From Corallium rubrum (lineage: Eukaryota > Cnidaria > Anthozoa > Scleralcyonacea > Coralliidae): DNA of 64,000 nucleotides. The stretch is taken from contig OZ035997.1 of NCBI GenBank assembly GCA_964035015.1, positions 86,279,982 to 86,343,981 of the forward strand, read 5' to 3'. Below are positions 1-8,880 of this stretch, in pieces. Each line of letters begins with the position of its first letter. Position 1 is the stretch's first letter. Both the position numbers and the translations under genes were made by a program. The notes below the pieces were generated by a model. It searched no databases and was not told where the DNA came from. It saw nothing but the letters and a program-made list of their open reading frames with translations.

Positions 1-138
1 GTCAGTTGTTATTACGTTTTCTGTGATGGTCTTTAACCTTATTGAACTACAAGGAGATTGCTGGAGAGCTCATCTCTTCTCTCTGTACTTGCTTGTTCCA
101 TTCATTGCCGTCTCGCTTGCCTTGCTTTATTATAATTG
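1..138 (+). CDS. DPAGT1: DPAGT1, partial exon (first one in window)
   Basis: UDP-GlcNAc:dolichyl-phosphate GlcNAc-1-phosphotransferase (ALG7/GPT), a multipass ER membrane enzyme. It transfers GlcNAc-1-P from UDP-GlcNAc to dolichyl phosphate, the first committed step of N-glycan precursor synthesis. This exon reads in frame from base 2 and contains VFNLIELQGD and HLFSLYLLVPF, which match the lumenal-loop and membrane segments in the second half of the animal enzyme. It ends in TG before the donor gtgagt at 139, and the split Trp codon is completed at 1556. Four exons in the window (1-138, 1556-1744, 13701-13944, 15004-15069) join in one open frame of about 211 residues, roughly the C-terminal half of the ~400-residue family. 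The upstream exons lie outside the window, so whether base 1 is the true exon edge cannot be seen. Confidence 0.93.
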
Positions 139-477
139 GTGAGTACAATCAAGTCTGGACTAGAGTACCGTAGAATCTCGAAAGTAACCGTCCCCCGATA
201 GTAACTGCCTTTCGGAAGTAGCCGCCTTTGTTTTAACACTTAACAATGGAAACCCGAAAGTAGCCGCCCTTCTTAAAGTAACCGCCCCCTCAAACGTAGC
301 CGCTTCCAGTATTTATTCCAGAGAGCCGTGCGTTAAAAAATGTAGTTAAAAATATTTACAAAGTAATCACTTAAAAATAGCAATTAAACTAAGTATTGGT
401 AAAACTATTAAAAAGGAACTATCTTAAACTATTGTTAAAACTATTAAAAAGGAGCTACATATATACTAATGTTAAGA
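139..477. other. DPAGT1 intron, 5' part
   Basis: This holds the gtgagt donor, a short run of degenerate copies of 'aagtaGCCGCC/aagtaACCGCC' (about 185-305), and AT-rich sequence with two near-copies of 'aactattaaaaagga' at 405-455. No coding signal is seen. Confidence 0.6.
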
Positions 478-1040
478 TTAAAAGATCAATTTTTTTCTAA
501 AAATTTCCACATTTTCAGACAACCTTGTTTCAACAGGTATCGAGTTCCAGGCGACCTCTCCACTGTATGCCAGACTGCATTTAAGAAAATTGGTGTTGGG
601 TTTAGGAACACTCAGGTTAACTTGATTCCCCCTAATATTGTACTCGTGCGCTGTATCCCTCCTTGAGAATTGCTCTGAGAGATAAGAAGGGACCATATTA
701 TGTTTTACTTTAAACATTAGAATAGCCTTGTTTACTGCCCACCGATCGTCTAACTTTTGCCATCCTAACAATTCCAGCACATCAGCTGACCTAGTTTCGT
801 AGCCAGAGCACGTAATTATTCTTCCAGCTCGACTTTGTAGTTTTTGTAATTTCTCTTTAAGACCTCTGTTACAGTTATCCCACACCAATGAGCAATAGTC
901 AAAGTGGGGCAGAACAGTAGCATTAAATACTTTAATTAAGGAATCGGCAAGTATAACGTCACGAATTCGTCGCAATACACCGAGACCTCTTAACTTTCTT
1001 ACAAATGCCGTCTATGTGGTCATGCCAACTCAAATTCTGA
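478..1040 (-). pseudogene. non-LTR retrotransposon reverse transcriptase, 3' fragment
   Basis: On the minus strand this encodes the C-terminal end of a LINE reverse transcriptase ORF of the CR1/L2-like kind. It begins near LSWHDHIDGICKKV, loses one base at about 1000, then continues as RGLGVLRRIRDVI, VLPHFDYCSLVWDNC and KLQKLQSRAGRIIT to a natural stop at 478. The LPHFDYCSxVW and LQxLQxRAxRxI motifs are typical of the region after the palm. The catalytic YADD part is missing and there is a frameshift, so this is a dead 5'-truncated insertion in a DPAGT1 intron. Confidence 0.85.
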
Positions 1041-1555
1041 TCAGCCTATACATACACTAATATGAACACTAGTATCATCTAGGTACCTGAACTTGTAGAG
1101 CAAGACTTTATTATTAATATACAGTGATGGATCCAACTTGATCTGGTAGGGAGGAGGGGCGCTGAGCGAGCGAAGTGAGATCAGGCCTGCGGCGTGGGGC
1201 GCGACCGAGGCAGGGTGGAGCACCGCTGAGGGAGCTATGGCAGGGGTCTGGGGACACAGCCCCCGGCAGGGTCCAGCGGCGGAGCTGGTGATGGGGCTGG
1301 GGGGTAGGGGGACGAAGCCCACCAGACATTTTTTTATACCTATTAATACCTATGAATCATATGATAGCTAATATATGAATCATATATCTATGAATCATAT
1401 GATAGCATGAAGTTTACACGGACATTGAATGAATGCGTCCTTCAATGTACTTAGATTTGACAAGGCAATTGGCACCCCCCTGCACCCCCTTTGGCCAAGG
1501 CCAGGGAGGGTTGCGCACCATTTTCTAATGACTTCTTATATTTTATCTGTTCTAG
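1041..1555. repeat. GC-rich block and AT-rich direct repeats in intron
   Basis: Positions 1135-1325 are unusually GC-rich for this locus and contain G-runs. The minus-strand open frame there is Pro/Ala-rich low complexity and is not convincing as protein. Positions 1335-1410 hold several copies of 'tatgaatcatatgata'. This is probably the 3' part of a dispersed repeat. Confidence 0.4.
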
Positions 1556-1744
1556 GTATCCGTCTAGTGCGTTTGTTGGTGATACGTACTGTTACTTCGC
1601 TGGTATGACGTTTGCAGTGGTAGGAATCCTAGGTCACTTCAGCAAAACTCTTTTACTGTTCTTTATTCCTCAAGTTATCAACTTTATCTACTCGTTGCCG
1701 CAACTTTTCCATCTTATTCCCTGTCCAAGACACAGACTGCCAAA
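1556..1744 (+). CDS. DPAGT1: DPAGT1, catalytic exon
   Basis: This exon follows the acceptor ttctag and ends at the donor gtaagt. It encodes the most conserved part of the enzyme. [11 protein letters not shown] carries the catalytic-site Asp of the polyprenyl-phosphate GlcNAc/MurNAc-1-P transferase superfamily. The following [14 protein letters not shown] is nearly invariant in animals. Near the 3' end, [10 protein letters not shown] contains the Arg-His-Arg motif that contacts the UDP-GlcNAc pyrophosphate. All key residues are present, so the gene looks functional. The exon lies between a 1.4-kb intron with a LINE fragment and a 12-kb intron filled with nested transposons. Confidence 0.95.
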
Positions 1745-1933
1745 GTAAGTGGAATTATTCTAATATTCGTTATATATTACTATTTTTAGCAATTCTTACA
1801 GGTTGAAACAAAATTGCTACCAACATGCCACATCTGGTTTTTCACGCATGTTGTCGATTACCTGATTGTATTTACTGTAATAACTATGTAAAAACTATTC
1901 ACTGTGTAACGTAGTGCACGAGAGATTCATTAA

Positions 1934-2914
1934 TCCCCAAGCCCGGGCGTAGGGCCGAAGGCCGGAGCCCGGGTGAGGGTGCTAATCTCGACACGCGGTG
2001 GAGTACACGCGAAATTACACGCAAGTGGGAAAGAAATTCTGCGAGATGTTTATTTAACAAATAAAACATAAAGCTCCGTGCATATGTAGTATGTACTCTT
2101 ATAAAGGCACGCTTGACGTCATTTGAACACGAAAGAAGTTGAGTAGAGGCACGAGGCGATAGCCGAGTGCCTTTACACTTCTTTCATGTTCAAATCACGT
2201 CAAATGTACCATTATAAGAGTACATATGCACAGGAGCGATATGTTTTATTTGTTTTATAAAATAAGAAGAGGAAAAATCAAACTAAAAGTGAGGTAGTTT
2301 AGGAATTTGGCGGCTTTTCCAGCCTGCTGACGCCATTCTACGCCATTCTACGCCATTCTACGCCATTCTACATCATTCATGATCTATGTTCTCTTATAAA
2401 TGCACGGAGCCCAGCCAATCAGAGCGTGCGTAGAGGGCACCTTATTTTATAAATATATATATGTCAACAAATCCGCAACTTTCGCAGTTCAGAATTCGAA
2501 TAACAGGGTTACTGGTAGACCGAAAACGACACTGTGTCCTGAAACTGGCCGAAGCCTGTAAAGAAATCTGCTCTGGTGTATTCTACTTAACTCGAGGGAG
2601 AACGATGAAGAAATCAGTTTGAAACAAACGGCTTTTTACGGAGAAACCGAAAGAAACCGAACGAGAAAAACAATCTGAATTCTGAAGAGTATAGACTGAA
2701 TTGGCAGTGTTTGTGGTTACAAAAGCAGAAGAAAGTTTAACGGTAGGAGATTCATATTTATCAGTTTAGCTGAGTCTTGAAAAAGAAAATCATGCAATAT
2801 AAATAATATTCTTGTCTACAGTTGTCTTTGGACGCTAGGACGTGGCATTGTGTCTTTTCTTGGCCACTATTATCTATTTTGAATGAAAATTTGTTATTTG
2901 GTTCATCTCGTTGT
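1934..2914 (+). mobile_element. Helitron-like repeat, copy 1, 5' part (split by insertion)
   Basis: The repeat begins TCCCC after an A, continues through a GGGCCGAAGGCC-rich block and 'gtgagggtgctaatctcgac', and shares a downstream 'caGTGTttGTgGTtAC...AACGGTAGGA' block with the copies at 41251 and 46678. The 3' part resumes at 11706 and ends CTAG followed by T at 12018. A 5' TC end, a 3' CTAG end and A/T flanks fit a non-autonomous Helitron. No Rep/helicase gene is present. An inner palindrome lies at 2055-2262, and the 11-mer 'acgccattcta' is repeated at 2329-2370. Confidence 0.6.
2055..2262. repeat. fold-back palindrome inside Helitron-like copy 1
   Basis: The left arm (ataaaacat...gtactcttataa...gaacacgaaagaag) and the right arm (cttctttcatgttc...ttataagagtac...atgttttat) are inverted repeats about 80-90 bp long with a short loop. 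It resembles a MITE nested in the larger repeat. Confidence 0.65.
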
Positions 2915-2975
2915 TAGGACTATAGTCTTAGTCTTAGGACTATAATCTTAGTCTTAGGACTATTGCCTTTGGACT

Positions 2976-3597
2976 ATATAAGTAGTAATAGACCCCCATA
3001 TGGCGGATTCATAATTAATTAGGTAAATTGAATTTTTAATGAGCTCTGTCAATATCCTCCTCAGGCTCCTTTGGGACCCTCTAACCCTAATCTCATTATG
3101 CATACGTCATTATTTCTCAGGCTCCTTTGGGACCCTCTTAACCCTAACTTCCCCCCAAACCTGGATGTCACTCAACCCTCCCGGTTTTATTACGTCACAC
3201 TTATTATTTATGCTTACATCATTATTTCTCAGGCTCCTTTAGGACACTTTTAACCCTAACTTCCCCCTAACCCAGGCTGTTACTCAACCCCCCCTGGTAT
3301 TCATTCCCGATTGGTCTCCGACTGATTTCCGAAGTTACGTCATTATCAAAAGGTACTCGACTTATATAAGTAATAGTAATCACCCTTTCATTTAAACACT
3401 TTACCCTACTTATAGTCAACAGTTGTGGGACACGTATACGTACAGAGCATGCGTACAGTAAACTTTAACAAAATAGACGTTCTTTACAAGGAACTAAAGA
3501 GAAATTGATAGAGGCACTTTATATTTTTTATCTGAAACCTTGTCTCGATGAGTATAGAGAGTTTTGAGCAGCCTAAAGGTCTGAATTGGCAGAGCTC
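2976..3597. repeat. left terminal inverted repeat of composite element
   Basis: This reads as the reverse complement of 7137-7696 and of about 10700-11375. Shared blocks include 'gacccccatatggcggattc', 'ctcaggctcctttgggaccc' and 'ctctatactcatcgagacaa' (the last in the complementary sense). It contains internal direct repeats of the 'ctcaggctccttt(g/a)gga' block at 3061, 3117 and 3229. The inner border at 3597 cuts into the minus-strand ATPase frame. Confidence 0.85.
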
Positions 3598-4263
3598 GTG
3601 GGCGACTTGTGGCCTCCTCGTAACTCTTCATAAATTCATGGACATGACCTGGGTTCACCTGCCGTGCCAAGACAGAAATTTGTTGCTTATCCCTTGGAGA
3701 CTTGAATAGTACGATATAGTGTGCGTTGAGGCTGATGTTTCTGGTTTCTTTGCCTTGATGAAATATATTCTGAACAATATAGATCACGGAGAGATTCCTG
3801 TGATGACTACCTTTAGTAAATAGACTAGCAATACGTTTATCTCCCCCAGATTGAGCCATAAGATCATCGAGGACGATCAGGTTACGTTGAGAGACTTCAA
3901 GAAAATTATCAGAGTCAATGTCGGAAGGTATACCCTCGTAGAATTCGATGCCTGGTATTGTCTTGATCATTTCTAAATACATGGGCTGCCATTGCCCATA
4001 ACACCAAATGATACGTTCGGGAGGAGGATTAATCGTAGTTTTGGCGTTTTCCAGAAGCGTTTTCACCCATACTGTTTTACCACTCTGTGTGCATCCAGCG
4101 ACAATGCAAGTAAATGGATGCTGCATGACTGTTGCTCCATTGATAACTGAGGAAACATGCCCTGTATTACTTTCCTGATGGGAATTTTTAATATGGCGTT
4201 GAAGATTGCCTCTTGTCGAAAACATTTTTTCACAAGTGTTACAGATGTACGACTGTTCACTCC
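3597..4263 (-). pseudogene. truncated zinc-finger/packaging-type ATPase, inverted copy
   Basis: This is the opposite-strand paralogue of the intact gene at 8881-10314. A C2H2 finger (C-x2-C, then GNLQRHIKNSH) precedes a P-loop GCTQSGKT, a Walker B-like LIVLDDLM and the IVQN motif. The frame is open upstream of the finger to an in-frame stop, but the start Met of the intact paralogue is not there. After SYEEATSRP the protein leaves homology and runs into the inverted repeat, where translation ends at 3494 in unrelated residues. The Gln-rich and acidic C-terminal half is therefore missing. It is most likely a dead end product of the rearrangement that built the composite element. Confidence 0.8.
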
Positions 4264-4324
4264 TTGACGTTTAGGAGTAAAATGATTGTTTCAAAGCATA
4301 TTCGGACAATTTATTTCAATTTCC

Positions 4325-5156
4325 TCCCTATTTCTCTTTCCTTTTATCTTCCTCTTATCTTTCTCATATCTTCCTTATCTTCCTCTTATCTTCCTCTTAT
4401 CTTCCTCTTATCTTCCTTATCTTCTTCTTATCTTCCACTTATCTTCCTCTTATTTCCTCTAATCTTCCTCTTATCTTCCTCTTATCTTCCTCTTATCTTC
4501 CTTATCTTCCACTTATCTTCCTCTTATCTTCCTTATCTTCTTCTTATCTTCCACTTATCTTCCTCTTATCTTCCTCTAATCTTCCTCTTATCTTCCTCTT
4601 ATCTTCCTCTTATCTTCCTTATCTTCCACTTATCTTCCTCTTATCTTTCTTATCTTCCTTATCTTCCCTTTATCTTCCCCTTATCTTCCTTATCTTCCTC
4701 TTATCTTCCTCTTATCTTCCTCTTATCTTCCTTATCTTCCACTTATCTTCCTCTTATCTTCCTCTAATCTTCCTCTTATCTTCCTTATCTTCCTCTTATC
4801 TTCCTTATCTTCCTCTTATCTTCCTCTTATCTTCCTCATATCTTTTCCCTTATCTTCCTTAGCTTCCTCTTATTTTCCTCTTATCTTCCACTTATCTTCC
4901 TCTTATCTTCCTTATCTTCCTTTTATCTTCCTCTTATCTTCCCTATATCTTCCCTTTATCTTTCCTTTATCTTCATTATCTTCCTCTTATCTTCCTTTTA
5001 TCTTCCTTATCTTCTTCTTATCTTCCTTATCTTCCCTTTATCTTCCCATTTATTTTCCTTATTTTCCTCTTATCTTCCCAATATCTTCCCTTTATCTTCC
5101 CTTTATCTTCCTTATCTTCCTCTTATCTTCCCCTTATCTTCCTTATCTTCCTCTTA
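4325..5156. repeat. TTATCTTCC satellite
   Basis: About 830 bp of strand-asymmetric pyrimidine-rich array built from 'cttatcttcct' units of 9-12 bp with frequent variants. Long open frames here (Ser/Leu/Pro-rich) are artefacts of the repeat. It lies between the truncated ATPase and the small ORFs of the first unit. Confidence 0.9.
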
Positions 5157-5276
5157 CCGGCCTTAATTTCCCCAATTTTCAGTCCCAGACCCCTCAAGGA
5201 TATCTGTCACAAATTCAAAATATATAGGTATGCTCTGGCGGAATTCAATCATTTGCAACCTTACTTTCATTGAGTG

Positions 5277-5594
5277 ATGTTTAACAACGAACAGAGAGCA
5301 TTTCTTCAGTTTGTGTGTCTTTCAAAACCGGTACAACAGCGAGCTGTTTTGGAGTCCGCGAGCCCTGAGCAGGTTCGATGTATATGCGAGTGTGCGCATA
5401 ATTTATGGCAAATGCACTACGAATTACCTCGTCAGGTGATTGAAACACTTATCCCCTACCAGGACGATCTACACATTTTGGTTGACCCCCGACAAAGTTT
5501 TAGACGAAAAAAGAAAACACTGGTTCAAAACGGTGAAGGATTTCTAAGCCTGTTACTTGGTCCTGTTTTAGAAGGACTCGCAGAAATGGTATAA
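5277..5594 (+). CDS. small basic/hydrophobic element protein, possibly core/membrane-active type
   Basis: A 105-residue ORF starting at ATG 5277; a GTG one codon upstream is not needed. The N-terminal ~65 residues are helix-prone and contain AVLESASPEQVRCICECAHN. A basic patch RRKKKTLVQNGEG follows, then a hydrophobic end FLSLLLGPVLEGLAEMV. The same arrangement (SP..V..ICECAHN, then K/R cluster, then Gly-Phe-Leu-x-x-Leu-Leu-x-P) recurs in small proteins encoded next to packaging-type ATPases in invertebrate genomes. Some of these have been compared with adenovirus minor core/membrane-active proteins; that comparison is from memory and is only suggestive here. It precedes the next ORF by 44 bases on the same strand, which suggests coordinate expression. 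Confidence 0.6.
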   Translation: MFNNEQRAFLQFVCLSKPVQQRAVLESASPEQVRCICECAHNLWQMHYELPRQVIETLIPYQDDLHILVDPRQSFRRKKKTLVQNGEGFLSLLLGPVLEGLAEMV

Positions 5595-5638
5595 AAGAAC
5601 TAAAAGTTGCTACGATAGTCAGTTTAAGCGTGAACATC

Positions 5639-6310
5639 ATGGAAGAAACAAGTCTCGCTAATTATCGCGTCCAACAAATAATATCACATTTACACTACGA
5701 AATCGATGAAGAGAAAGTGTCTTCTCTGCTAAACAGTTTGCTGATATCCCATAATCTTCTCACGTGGAATTCAAGAGGGGAAATAGTATATAATGGAAAA
5801 ACTATATCAAGAACAAATATCACTGATTTGATAGAATATTGTCTAACAGAATACGATGCCAAGATTCCCGAGCCCCTTGGTTTAGATATTTTTGTTAAAG
5901 GACTAGCAAATTTGAAAATTGATAAAAGTCTCATTGAAAATGTTCAAGTTTTGACCATGCTGGCACGTCACGAACATCAAGAGCCGGAATCCGAAAGCGA
6001 AGACGAAGAAACTGACTCCGAAACAGAACAAGAAGAGTCGGACGCGGAGCAACGGAGTGGAGAGGACTCGGAGAGAAATGAAGAACTTACTGGAGAATGT
6101 GAACACTGTCAAAGTATTGCACGTGTTGTATATTTACTTCAGTGTCCTAAATGTTCATGGAAAGATTTCTATCAGGATAACAATCATCATTGTAAATTAT
6201 GTAACTTAGGATCTCCCTTATCTTTTTTACATTCAATTGGTTTCTGTACTGCGTGTCCCAAGGCATATATTACCGATGGAGTTAATGAAAATAATTTTGA
6301 ACAGAAATAA
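5639..6310 (+). CDS. acidic, CxxC-rich protein of the element, function unknown
   Basis: A 223-residue ORF from ATG 5639. Residues ~1-100 are globular and include SSLLNSLLISHNLLTW, then GEIVYNGKTISRTNITDLIE and DIFVKGLANLKIDKSLIENV. Residues ~105-145 are an acidic Glu/Asp/Ser run. The last ~75 residues contain four CxxC pairs (CEHC, CPKC, CKLC, CTAC) that could bind two zinc ions as a ribbon-like module. The stop overlaps an AATAAA-like signal (aaataaaaa at 6306). I do not recognise the family, but the order with the preceding small ORF and an ATPase suggests a conserved element gene. It could be a regulatory or DNA-binding protein. Confidence 0.6.
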   Translation: MEETSLANYRVQQIISHLHYEIDEEKVSSLLNSLLISHNLLTWNSRGEIVYNGKTISRTNITDLIEYCLTEYDAKIPEPLGLDIFVKGLANLKIDKSLIENVQVLTMLARHEHQEPESESEDEETDSETEQEESDAEQRSGEDSERNEELTGECEHCQSIARVVYLLQCPKCSWKDFYQDNNHHCKLCNLGSPLSFLHSIGFCTACPKAYITDGVNENNFEQK

Positions 6311-6693
6311 AAATAGATAGTCTTCAAACTCGGAAAAATACACCAAATTTGACACCGGAGATAAAGCAAGAAACTGACGATCTTCCGTGGGGTTTCCCTG
6401 CTACACCTAAAACCTATTTTGTAACACCGCCTCCTACCGTTGAACAACCGACGCTTAAACATAATTTCTTTCATAACTGGGAAACTTTGGGCGACCCGAC
6501 AGAGAAAGACTTGGCAAAGATGACTCCGGATGAAAGAGAAGAGTATGAACACCATGTAATGATGACTAGATCAAAATATTTACCCATGACAAAAGAAGAT
6601 GTGTCTCAATTATCATCAGAAGACAAGAAAGATTATCATGCTACTTTTAAAATAAAAACACCTAAATATAATCTAAGAAGCAGACCTTACTAA
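6301..6693 (+). pseudogene. orphan C-terminal tail of the ATPase fusion protein
   Basis: An open frame with no ATG between the upstream stop (6298-6300) and its body. It encodes KTYFVTPPPTVEQP followed by an acidic/charged stretch and KTPKYNLRSRPY before TAA. The intact ATPase at 8881 ends with the parallel PKPYFLSPPPTVEY and RVPRYDFRSRPY. This is therefore the tail of a related protein lacking its zinc finger and ATPase. It lies in a different frame from the preceding ORF and ends about 60 bases before an AATAAA at ~6753. It is either a degraded remnant or an exon joined by splicing. Confidence 0.55.
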
Positions 6694-6779
6694 AACTTTT
6701 TTATATGTAACCGTAATTTGTTTTGATATGTGTAAGTTTAAGCCAATGCCGAAATAAATATTTTAAACTGATTATTGTG

Positions 6780-7696
6780 AATTCTGTCTTATGCAAAATG
6801 CACGCTAATGACTTTCTCGCCTAGACCTGCCTAAGCGCTTAATCTCTTAATTGCCCCTAATGAGTTTTTCTTTTGTCTCCTGCACGTGCACTGAGGATAA
6901 ATATTCAAATATCACTGCAGCTATGTGTGCACTGATCCATCCTGACGCCAAATAATATTTCGTTTATATACCATCACATAAAATTGTTCCTACGGCTTTT
7001 TCGAATCATCTAAAATCTTAAGTTCTTACGATTTCTTCACTTACAAACGAAGGGTTTAGTTAGCAATGATTCTAGGATGATTGAATATTTAGGTTCTAAT
7101 ATAATATTCATCATATGCTATAATTTAAGTCTATACGAGCTCTGCCAATTCAGACCTTTAGGCTGCTCAAAACTCTCTATACTCATCGAGACAAGGTTTC
7201 AGATAAAAAATATAAAGTGCCTCTATCAATTTCTCTTTAGTTCCTTGTAAAGAACGTCTATTTTGTTAAAGTTTACTGTACGCATGCTCTGTACGTATAC
7301 GTGTCCCACAACTGTTGACTATAAGTAGGGTAAAGTGTTTAAATGAAAGGGTGATTACTATTACTTATATAAGTCGAGTACCTTTTGATAATGACGTAAC
7401 TTCGGAAATCAGTCGGAGACCAATCGGGAATGAATACCAGGGGGGGGGGGTTGAGTAACAGCCTGGGTTAAGGGGAAGTTAGGGTTAAAAGTGTCCTAAA
7501 GGAGCCTGAGAAATAATGATGTAAGCATAAATAATAAGTGTGACGTAATAAAACCGGGAGGGTTGAGTGACATCCAGGTTTGGGGGGGGAAGTTAGGGTT
7601 AAGAGGGTCCCAAAGGAGCCTGAGAAATAATGACGTATGCATAATGAGATTAGGGTTAGAGGGTCCCAAAGGAGCCTGAGGAGGATATTGACATCT
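6780..7696. repeat. internal copy of the element's right end
   Basis: It matches 10370-11305 in direct orientation. Shared blocks include 'taatgagttttt', 'gtctcctgcacgtgcactga', 'aaataatatttcgtttatat' and the arm beginning 'gagctctgccaattcagacc'. From 7137 it is also the reverse complement of the left terminal repeat. It stops abruptly at 7696, where an inverted fragment starts. Confidence 0.85.
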
Positions 7697-7800
7697 CGAT
7701 GAGTATAGAGAGTTTTGGGCAGCCTAAGTGTCTGAATTGGCAGAGCTCGTATAGACTCAGATTAATAGCATACATGAATATTATATCAGTTTGGAACTTA
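7697..7800. repeat. inverted end fragment joining the two units
   Basis: 'ctcgatgagtatagagagtt' through 'gaattggcagagctcgtata' and on to 'agattaatagcatac' is the reverse complement of about 10680-10765. It gives the second unit its own short inverted arm, so the ATPase gene at 8881 is flanked by inverted ends in its own right. Confidence 0.75.
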
Positions 7801-7858
7801 AACGGCCAAACAGTTCTTTACCCATTTATTTGGACATATGTGCCGAATTGTCGCTTAT

Positions 7859-8803
7859 TTGGCTAGTCTTAGGATTTAGGACTATAGTCTTAGGATTTAG
7901 GACTATAGTCTTAGGACTATAGTCTTAGGATTTAGGATTATAGTCTTAGGATTTAGGACTATAGTCTTAGGACTTAGGACTATAGTCTTAGGATTTAGGA
8001 CTATAGTCTTAGGACTTAGGACTATAGTCTTAGGACTTAGGACTATAGTCTTAGGACTTAGGACTATAGTCTTAGGACTTAGGACTATAGTCTTAGGACT
8101 TAGGACTATAGTCTTAGGATTTAGGACTATAGTCTTAGGACTTAGGACTATAGTCTTAGGATTTAGGCCTATAGTCTTAGGACTTAGGACTATAGTCTTA
8201 GGACTATAGTCTTAGGATTTAGGACTATAGTCTTAGGACTATAGTCTTAGGATTTAGGACTATAGTCTTAGGATTTAGGACTATAGTCTTAGGACTTAGG
8301 ATTTAGGACTATAGTCTTAGGATTTAGGACTATAGTCTTAGGACTATAGTCTTAGGATTTAGGACTATAGTCTTAGGATTTAGGACTATAGTCTTAGGAT
8401 TATAGTCTTAGGATTTAGGACTATAGTCTTAGGACTATAGTCTTAGGATTTAGGACTATAGTCTTAGGACTTAGGATTATAGTCTTAGGACTTAGGACTA
8501 TAGTCTTAGGATTTAGGACTATAGTCTTAGGACTATAGTCTTAGGATTTAGGACTATAGTCTTAGGATTTAGGATTATAGTCTTAGGATTTAGGACTATA
8601 GTCTTAGGATTTAGGACTATAGTCTTAGGACTTAGGACTATAGTCTTAGGACTTAGGACTATAGTCTTAGGATTTAGGACTATAGTCTTAGGACTTAGGA
8701 CTATAGTCTTAGGACTTAGGACTATAGTCTTAGGATTTAGGACTATATAGTCTTAGGACTTAGGACTATAGTCTTAGGATTTAGGACTATATAGTCTTAG
8801 GAC
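7859..8803. repeat. subterminal satellite of 'ggactatagtcttagga' units
   Basis: About 945 bp of alternating 'ttaggactatagtc' units spaced by 'ttagga(c/t)' spacers, giving 14- and 21-bp periods. The unit contains the self-complementary gactatagtc. The same word, in other arrangements, forms the extreme outer ends of the element (2915-2975 and 11371-11705). Confidence 0.92.
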
Positions 8804-8880
8804 TTTTGTGTTAAATCACTATAAACAAGGTTGTCTAATAGAAAATTATTCATTACTTATCTGACCGTCATACCTGAAAC

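Noticed and set aside
1041-1329. Pro/Ala-rich minus-strand open frames
   Set aside because: GC-rich low-complexity repeat; no domain or splice signals, and two frames are open at once.
4213-4767. Long Ser/Leu/Pro frame
   Set aside because: Translation of the TTATCTTCC satellite.
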